DNA of 64,000 nt from Cladorrhinum sp. PSN259. Taxonomy: Eukaryota; Ascomycota; Sordariomycetes; Sordariales; Podosporaceae. Under the pieces are notes generated by a model. It saw only the letters and a program-made list of their open reading frames with translations. It had not been told where the DNA came from and did not search any database. Below, piece by piece: positions 57,374 to 64,000 of this stretch; positions within the stretch are counted from its first letter, which is position 1, and every line of letters begins with the position of its first letter. The stretch is from positions 496,001 to 560,000 of the forward strand of contig MU867060.1 of assembly GCA_033725935.1 (NCBI GenBank). Direction: 5' to 3'. Made by a program: the position numbers and the translations under genes.

Positions 57374-60234
57374 ATGGATTCGTTCAACTATCGCGATTCC
57401 GCCCGGTCGCCTGGCGATCGCGGTTGGAGCAGTCGCGACGATCCGAGAATCAAAGACGAGCGAAGCTATCGGAGCAGATCTCCAGGTATGTTTCATTACT
57501 GTTATACACAGCGCGCTGGCGCTGGCTATTGTTCGCTTGCTCACACTACTTCAAAAGGAGGTGAGCGTAGTCGTCGTCGTTCGCGGTCCCCTGCCCAAGT
57601 CGATCGCTACGAGCCAAGAGGAGGTCGCAGTCGCGACGACTATGCTGGCACGCGAGACCGTGATGATCGCTCCCGCAGAATGATTTCGCCACCAGCAAAC
57701 ATAGACCGCTACGTCCCCGGCCAGGACTCTGCGCCACCTCAACCGCTCACGAATCCCATTCCCGACCCCCTCAAGCTCGCGTACCAGGTTGGCTTCTCGT
57801 ACTTTGGCGAATGGTGGAGGGCAAATGAAAAGATCAAGGAGGAAAAGGAGCGCCTGAGAACCGGCCGGCGCCGCGAGCCAGAGCGGGTAAAGGGACCACG
57901 TGAAGCGCAGGAAGAACGCGATAAGGAAAAGGCCAAGATCCAAGAGGCTTATGATTCATACAAGGAGGACCTCCAAGCCAAGATGGCTCAGACGTTCGTC
58001 AAACAGCACAAGGATGAGCAGTGGTTCAGAGAGCGATATGTTCCCGAAGTCAGAGATACATTCCGGGCGCAGCTCAATGACTACCGCCGCGAGGCTTATG
58101 CGCACTGGGAGCAAGACCTGAGGAGTGGTCACTTTGATGAAATCTCGTTGGAAGGTATCCCAAAAAGCGAGAGCAATGGTGCTGGTGGGGTAGTTGAGAA
58201 GGAGGAGGGCGAGGCTATTGCTGCCAACGAGGTGCTTGGAGTGGGAGACTTGGTACCCGTCAATAATGCAGACGTCAAAGACAACACTCTGTTCCAGCCG
58301 ACCTTGCTGATTAAGACCATCGCTCCTTCTGTTAGTCGTCATAATTTGGAGGCATTCTGCAAGGAGCATCTAGGGGAAGGCGAAGGTGGGTTCAAGTGGT
58401 TGTCGCTCAGTGATCCGAATCCCAGCAAGAGATACCACCGAATCGGCTGGATCATGCTGAATCGGGCTTCCAGGGAAGCTGATGTCAAGGATGAAGACAT
58501 CAAGGAGGAGGATTTCAAAGATGAGGACGTCAAAGAAGACGATGACGACCAGAAATCTAAGACGCCCCTTGGCGTGGCCGAGAAAGCCCTTGAGGCAATC
58601 AATGGTAAAACCGTCAAGGACGAGCAGCGTGGCGATTTCACCTGCCATGTGGGTGTGCACAACCCCCCGGTGAATCCTCGGAAGAAGGCCCTTTGGGACC
58701 TCTTCTCAGCACCGGAGCGTATCAATAGAGACCTTGAGTTGGCCGAGGATCTGATCAGGAAGTTCGAAAGCGCTTTCGGATCAGAGTTCAATGCCAATCT
58801 TCAAATCGAAGAACATGTTGAGGAGATGCGTAATAGGGGGGATATCAAGCCTGCCGTTCCTTCAACCCCGATCAAGAAAGAAGAGAAGAAGCCGTCGCTT
58901 GACGAGGCCATGGACGTTGAAGTTGAAGAGGGCGAGGAGCCGGCAGGTGGCGATGATGACGAGGACGAGGGCATGGTGGACGATGAGGTTGATGACATTG
59001 ACCTCCTTGTCACCAAGAAGCGACTTGATCTCTCTATCGAGTACCTTCGCCGGGTCTTCAACTTCTGCCTCTTCTGCGTCTTTGAGAGCGACTCGATTCA
59101 TGAGTTGACACGCAAGTGCCCGGGTGGCCATCTCCGTAGACCTAGAAGCACGTTGTCTTCGTCTGCGAAGGCTGTTGCTCGCGCGAGCGCTCTGAACGAG
59201 CCTTTCCCATCAAAGAAGCGTAAGGATACTGAAGATCTTGAGGAGGGTGAGGCACCCGATTCAGAACGCAAGTTTCGCGCATCTTCCAAGACGGAGCAGC
59301 AGCTTCAAAGGGCGTACAACTGGGTCAGGACGTACGAAGAGAAGCTCAAGCAGATACTCACACCTGAGCAAGTTGATCTCAGGAAACTGGGTGGAAAGCC
59401 CATTGAGGACGCAGTAAATGATGAGCTTGTCAAGTATGTTAAGCAAGAAGACGAGCATAAATGGCGCTGTAAAGTGCCTGAGTGCACAAAGCTGTTCAAG
59501 GAGGACCACTTTTGGAAGAAGCATGTGGAGAAGCGCCACCCTGAGTGGTTGGAAAAGCTAAAGGAAGAGGTAAGCCTGACATACAATCCCATTTAGTGAT
59601 GTCTCTTCATGAGTGTTTTTTTTTTTTTTAAAAAAAAAAACTGACCAAACCTCTCTACACACAGTTTGAGCTCATCAATGCTTATGTTGTTGACCCGGCA
59701 CATATTGCACCATCGCGTACGGACGCCAACTCCAACGGGCACTTCCCTGCAAATAACGGCCAGCAGCCGACAGGGACCCCGAGGGGCTTCAATCTCCAGA
59801 ATTACGCGATGAACGGCATGCTAAACTTTCCTCAATTTCCCATGCCTCTCTTGAACATGATGGGCGGCGGCGCTGGCCAGATGAACACGGCAGCGGGCGG
59901 TTGGCAGAACGCCGGTGGTGATGAGCGTGGGACCGGACCCATTCGCCGTGGCGGCGCTCAGGGCGGTGGCGGACGCTACCAGAATAGAGCTGGGCCGTAC
60001 GATCGTCGTCAGAACCCACGCTGGGGTGCTGGCGGCCAGGACGGTGCGGGCGGCGGTAATTCTGGTGGGGGCGGGCGTGGTCGTAATAGTGGCGGTCCTG
60101 CAAACAGATGGGGGGATGGTGCACCTGGTGGTGCTGCCATGGGACCCCGTGAGGCCGTGCAAGGTCGTACACTGAAAAGCTATGAGGATCTTGATCAGGT
60201 TTCAGGAGGTGGCGGCGGTGAGCTTAATTACTGA
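57374..60234 (+). CDS. pir2: ARS2/SERRATE-type zinc-finger protein (Pir2-like)
   Basis: Three exons, 57374-57485, 57558-59569 and 59665-60234, give 897 residues. ARS2 links the nuclear cap-binding complex to RNA processing and decay; S. pombe Pir2 acts in heterochromatic RNA turnover. The N-terminus is Arg/Ser/Asp-rich (RSRSP motifs). A conserved region follows (DPLKLAYQVGFSYFGEWW, TFVKQHKDEQWFRERYVPE). The middle holds an RRM-like core (TLLIKTIAPSVSRHNLEAFC) and acidic linkers, then the helical region (RKKALWDLFSAPERI). The C2H2 finger is WRCKVPECTKLFKEDHFWKKHVEKRH near 710. The C-terminus is Gly/Arg-rich and ends EDLDQVSGGGGGELNY. Intron 1 is 72 nt without an in-frame stop, so its retention would add 24 residues. 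Confidence 0.9.
59616..59640 (+). repeat. T14-A11 tract in ARS2 intron 2
   Basis: Fourteen T followed directly by eleven A, a perfect AT palindrome, ends exactly where the CTGAC branch-site candidate begins (59641), 24 nt before the acceptor. It can fold as a hairpin in the pre-mRNA. Confidence 0.9.
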
Positions 60235-61685
60235 GCTCTCGCCCTTTTAAGAGATTCAAAAAGCGATGACGGGAGGTGAAGATTGTAGAGAGAATAAAGG
60301 GGAAAGGAAATGGAAAGGAAGCAAACGAATACGGAGGATAGGAGTAGGTTGTCTGTTTTCTTTCTCCATCGAGGGTGAACTGGGCTGAAGGTTCACATTT
60401 GCTTAAGAAGAGGTTTCTCATGCTCTTGGAATTTTGTTGCTGGTGGTTTCGTGCCGCTTTTTCTCTTTTCTTTCAACTTAATTTGTTGAATCTGGGGACT
60501 TGGAAGAAAGAAAGCGCTGCAAGGCGGTTGGTAGCAGTGGAATAAAAGATTGACGTGTATTTTGTTTGTTCTTATATTTTATTTTCCTTTTCTTATTGGA
60601 AGTTATTTACAAAGGTTGCATGCGTGCATTTCATTCAATTTCGCAGTTTCTGTTATCTGTTTTGCTGCTTCCATGTTTGGGCTCTGTTTCGTTCTGTACA
60701 AATAGAATCCCCAGATCACTAAAGGGGGGCAAAGTTATGGGCGTGCGTGGAGACAATTCAATTTTATTTTCATGGAGAAACAACAATGATAACAGGAAAG
60801 ATGTTGATAGTACGCTCTGATCTCTGAAGAAGAAGAGAAAAAAAAAATCCATCCATCGGCATAGCATCCATTAATCTCAACTCAATACCCGTATAAGAAG
60901 CGAGAAGAAGAAGAAGAAGAAGAAGAAGAAGAAGAAGAAGAAGAAGAAGAAGAAGAAGAAGAAGAAGAAGAAGAAGAAGGAGAAAAAGAAGAAAAGAGGA
61001 AACCTACCCCCAGGAGCATTTCTCATAGAATCAATCAGATTTTTTAAAAATTTACTTGAAAGGGAACAAACGGGATTCAAGCCTGGATGGTATGAATGTA
61101 TCAGCTTGAGGACGGGAGGAAGCTGAGAAGATAGATCCCATCCCCGTCGTCATCAGAAAAACTCAAACCAGCAAACTCTTACTCCAACTGCTCACAGAGT
61201 TTAATGAAAATAAAATTGAGATTTTACTTTTATTTTATTGTTGTGATGTTCAAAATCTTCTTTCACTTCTTTTGACGCAGGTTTTTTTATTATCAACATC
61301 ATGGTGGCCGAGCTTGTAGGAAGTACGCTAGCCTTGGCGCAGCCCCTTTTCCCGGGGGGTAAACAAATGGCTTTTCTGACCTGACAACGAACGAGAGAAC
61401 AGGACAATAATCCAGGCGCCGAAAACTCTTTCAAGGCCTTTTTGCCCTGCCTTCTGTACACGTCTTCTACCTGGAATAGAATGTTTGCAGCTCTCACTGA
61501 AGGTCATTGGATCATAAACAACGAAGTTTGCCCTTGTTCATTCATGAAGTGTCTTTCTTATATTAACTACAACACCTTCTGCCACTTTCTAAGCTTGGGC
61601 GTATGGGTATGCTTTTGATCTTAACTACCGGTTTTGTGTATGCCTTTATTTAAAAATCGAACAAAGTCCATCGTAATTTTTGCAT
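60235..61685. other. 1.45-kb convergent intergenic region
   Basis: Between the converging ARS2 and CCT4 genes. Contains 3' UTR sequence, T/A-rich runs and the GAA tract listed separately. No gene recognised. Confidence 0.55.
60904..60979 (+). repeat. (GAA)25 microsatellite
   Basis: About 25 uninterrupted GAA copies (76 nt), extended on the 3' side by imperfect purine-only sequence to about 61000. All-purine strand, in the region between convergent genes. Confidence 0.95.
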
Positions 61686-63512
61686 CTACCTGCTGAGAGC
61701 AATATCATCAATACGTAAAATCATCTTGACCGTCTCAGCAGCCAACTCAATCGCACTGGTGCTGACTAGCAATGGCTGCAGCACATTCTCCTTTGCAATG
61801 TTTGAGTTGACACCACCGCTTTTGATGCTCACACCGGCATTCTTCTCGCCCATCTCGTGCCTGTGACGAAGAGCAGTGACAACCTTGATGCTGTTGAGAC
61901 CGGCGTTCTCAGCCAAGGTAGTAGGAATAACCTCCATGGCGTCCGCGAAAGCCTTCCAGCAGATAGCCTCAGTGCCACTAAGGGCACGAGCCTGCTTACC
62001 GAGCTGAGAAGCAATCTCAATCTCGGCCGCACCACCACCGGCAATCAGGGCCTTCTTCTTGACAAGGCAGCGGACGACGCAGAGGGCGTCGTGCAGGGAG
62101 CGCTCGGCCTCGTCGAGGATGAGCTGGTTGGCGCCGCGAACGACGATGGAAACAGTCTTGCCGGTGGACTTGGTTCCGGTCACCTTGACCATGCGGCTGC
62201 CAGAGGAGTGCACCTCCTCGACGAGGTCAGCCGAGCCGAGCTTGTCCTCGGTGAAGCTGTCAATGTCGGCAACGGGTTTGCAGCCGGTAGACTTGCAGAT
62301 GAACTCGACTTCGTCACGCTCGATATCCTTGACCACGAGAATTCCGAGGCGGTGAAGGAAGTGGAGCGATAGGTCGTTCACGGCATCGCGGAGGATAGAC
62401 TTCTGGATAAGGAGGACGTTGCACTTTGCCTTCTTAATCTTCTTGACCAGGTTGAGGAGGTACATGCGCTCCTCCTTGACGATCTTGTCCATCTGTCTGT
62501 AGTCGTTTACTGAAATGCTGTTCTCCATCTGTGTAGGAAAGGTGAGGTTAGCATCTTGATTTGAGCGAGCTTGTAGCGGTTATGAGGAGAAGTGGAACGT
62601 ACATCGGGCTTGGGAGGGGAGAGCTGGAACTGAATGAGACCGATCTTGGCCTTCTCCATCCTTGCGGGGCCGCCGCCGCTCTTGACCACAGGCTGCGTCA
62701 AGACGAGGCCATCCACCAACTCGCTGTCTTCTATGGTACCGCCAACCTTCTTGATTATACGAATATTCTTCAGGTCGACGTTATCTGCCGTCTTAAGGTC
62801 GATGGTCTTGACAACTGAATTCACGGCCATGGGGCCAAGCAGGTTCGAGTATTGGGAAACGATCTTGGAGGAAAGGGAGGTGTTGGCAGCCTGGAGGAGG
62901 GCGGAGGTATCGGTGAGGGCGATGGGTTGTGACATGTCGTGGAGGATCTTAACAGCGGCGGCGGCGGCTCTCTGGAAGGACTCGGAAATGACTGAGGGAT
63001 GAATGCCCTTGCCGAGCAATCTGTCGGCAGCGCCCAGCAAGCTACCGCAGATAACGACGACGGAGGTTGTACCATCACCGGCTTCGACATCCTGGGCGTT
63101 GGACAGCTGGACAAGCATCTTGGCTGTTGGGTGCATGACAGACATGCTCTTCAACATGGTGCTGCCATCGTTGGTGATAATGGTCTCGCCCTTGCCACTC
63201 CGAATCATCTTGTCCATACCCCGCGGTCCCAACGACGTTCTGACGGCATCGGCGAGAGCTACATTAGGGCAAGAGGTCAATATGATATAGGAATCGCATA
63301 GTATATAATATGACACAACATACCTCGGGCAGCGACGATGTTGGCGGACCGGACCGCCAGCGGTTTCTCCTTGTCCTATAGGCGAGGGGTTCAGTCAGTG
63401 AGAGCTTCGGCGCGATAGGGGCGTGCACCCTTAGACGAGGGGTAGGGGTTGGGGCGATATGTACTCTGAAGGTTGCATTTTGATTTCCGGTTGGGGTTGC
63501 TACGGTCGCCAT
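61686..63512 (-). CDS. CCT4: T-complex protein 1 subunit delta (CCT4)
   Basis: Four exons, 63512-63465, 63375-63324, 63258-62603 and 62528-61686, give 532 residues. Introns are 89, 65 and 74 nt; the first two exons hold only 16 and 17 codons. CCT4 is one of eight subunits of the cytosolic chaperonin that folds actin, tubulin and WD proteins. Chaperonin motifs are visible: RTSLGPRGMDKM, the nucleotide-binding GDGTTSVVV, NAQDVEAGDGTTS context, ALIAGGGAAEIEIA, and the C-terminal LRIDDIALSR. Delta identity is supported by the overall pattern ISVNDYRQMDKIVKEERMYL and KCNVLLIQKSILRDAVNDLS in the apical domain. Confidence 0.95.
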
Positions 63513-64000
63513 GGTGTATGTTCTGTACGGCGATGATTATCTTGGAGATGGTTGGGTGCTGTGCTTGGAAATTTTGGCGGTGATGGCGGTGTTGCGACAG
63601 CTGTGGTTCCCCTCTGTTTGCTACAACCAGGCAGCTCCTTCTCCCAGGCGACGCTTCCCAACCAAAGGTGGGACTGGATTTTTTCTGTCGGGTGCTGGAG
63701 TTCTTCCCGCCGCCAGTCAAAGTGAGAGTGGGGAGCTGTTGTGGCCCGGGCGTTCGCTTTGCAGTGCAGCTGCCAGCAAGGTTATTAGTGGTTTCTAGCC
63801 TAATCCGGACTAGCGGTATATCAGCCTCGCGGAGCTCTGGGCCCAAGGCAGCATGGATTACGGCAACAGTTGCTGGCTGAAGGTCGATTGAGGTGCTGCT
63901 TCCTTTGCATTCGTCGATGAATCCCTCCCATCTATAGGTAACCAACTCCTACCATCAACTTAATCCACCAAGCTCTGCGATTTCGTTTCTTTCGTAGTTC
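63513..64000. other. Upstream region of CCT4, window end
   Basis: Nearly 490 bp upstream of the CCT4 start, presumably its promoter. An open frame on the minus strand runs through it and into the first CCT4 introns but has no coding character. No gene start on the plus strand is convincing. Confidence 0.5.

Noticed and set aside
63391..63945. Minus-strand open frame overlapping the CCT4 start
   Set aside because: It runs through the promoter and the first exon and introns of CCT4 in the wrong frame and lacks conserved motifs.

Overview
The window is nuclear DNA of a filamentous ascomycete, most likely a Sordariales fungus of the Neurospora/Sordaria type. Genes are compact and dense, with introns mostly of 50-100 nt that carry GTRNGT donors and CTAAC/CTGAC branch sites. 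Products unmistakably match fungal families, including an arg-13-type ornithine carrier and the fungal CHK2/PRD-4 kinase. No prokaryotic, viral, CRISPR or rRNA/tRNA feature was found.

Layout. 1-1.3 kb: 3' end of an acidic protein gene that begins outside the window. 2.2-11 kb: SEC20 SNARE (-), mitochondrial ribosomal protein mL53 (+), inorganic pyrophosphatase (-), Munc13-like Ync13 (-). 13-29.5 kb: BAR-PH-ArfGAP protein (+), PRD-4/CHK2 kinase (-), eIF3m (+), UMP/CMP kinase with a mitochondrial-type leader (-), four-TM HAM-8-like protein (-). 29.5-34.9 kb: a 5.3-kb gene-poor stretch holding one miniature inverted-repeat element. 34.9-46.5 kb: eIF2-gamma (-), LAA2-like AP-1 accessory protein (-), nucleoporin Nsp1 (+), F1-ATPase inhibitor (-), 14-3-3 (+). 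47-51.5 kb: DPH4 (-), mL59 (-), PRP28 (-). 51.5-64 kb: second copy of the element, ornithine carrier ARG-13 (+), TspO/MBR protein (-), ARS2/Pir2 (+), CCT4 (-).

These are housekeeping genes, not a biosynthetic cluster. Themes recur: translation (eIF3m, eIF2-gamma, mL53, mL59, diphthamide on eEF2), membrane traffic (SEC20, Ync13, ArfGAP, LAA2-like), mitochondria (ARG-13, IF1, UMP kinase leader, TspO), and RNA handling (PRP28, ARS2, Nsp1). I see no evidence that neighbours form a functional operon-like unit.

The least conventional signals are: a pair of about 310-325-bp elements at 32.5 and 51.9 kb with matching terminal inverted repeats, TA at each flank, internal 42-bp tandem units and mostly transition differences (a MITE family that may have been hit by RIP); in-frame N-terminal extensions on three conserved enzymes or factors (pyrophosphatase, UMP kinase, eIF3m) suggesting alternative starts or dual targeting; and several long homopolymer or microsatellite tracts. 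All exon borders were read by eye from splice consensus and reading-frame continuity; none was checked against transcripts or databases.
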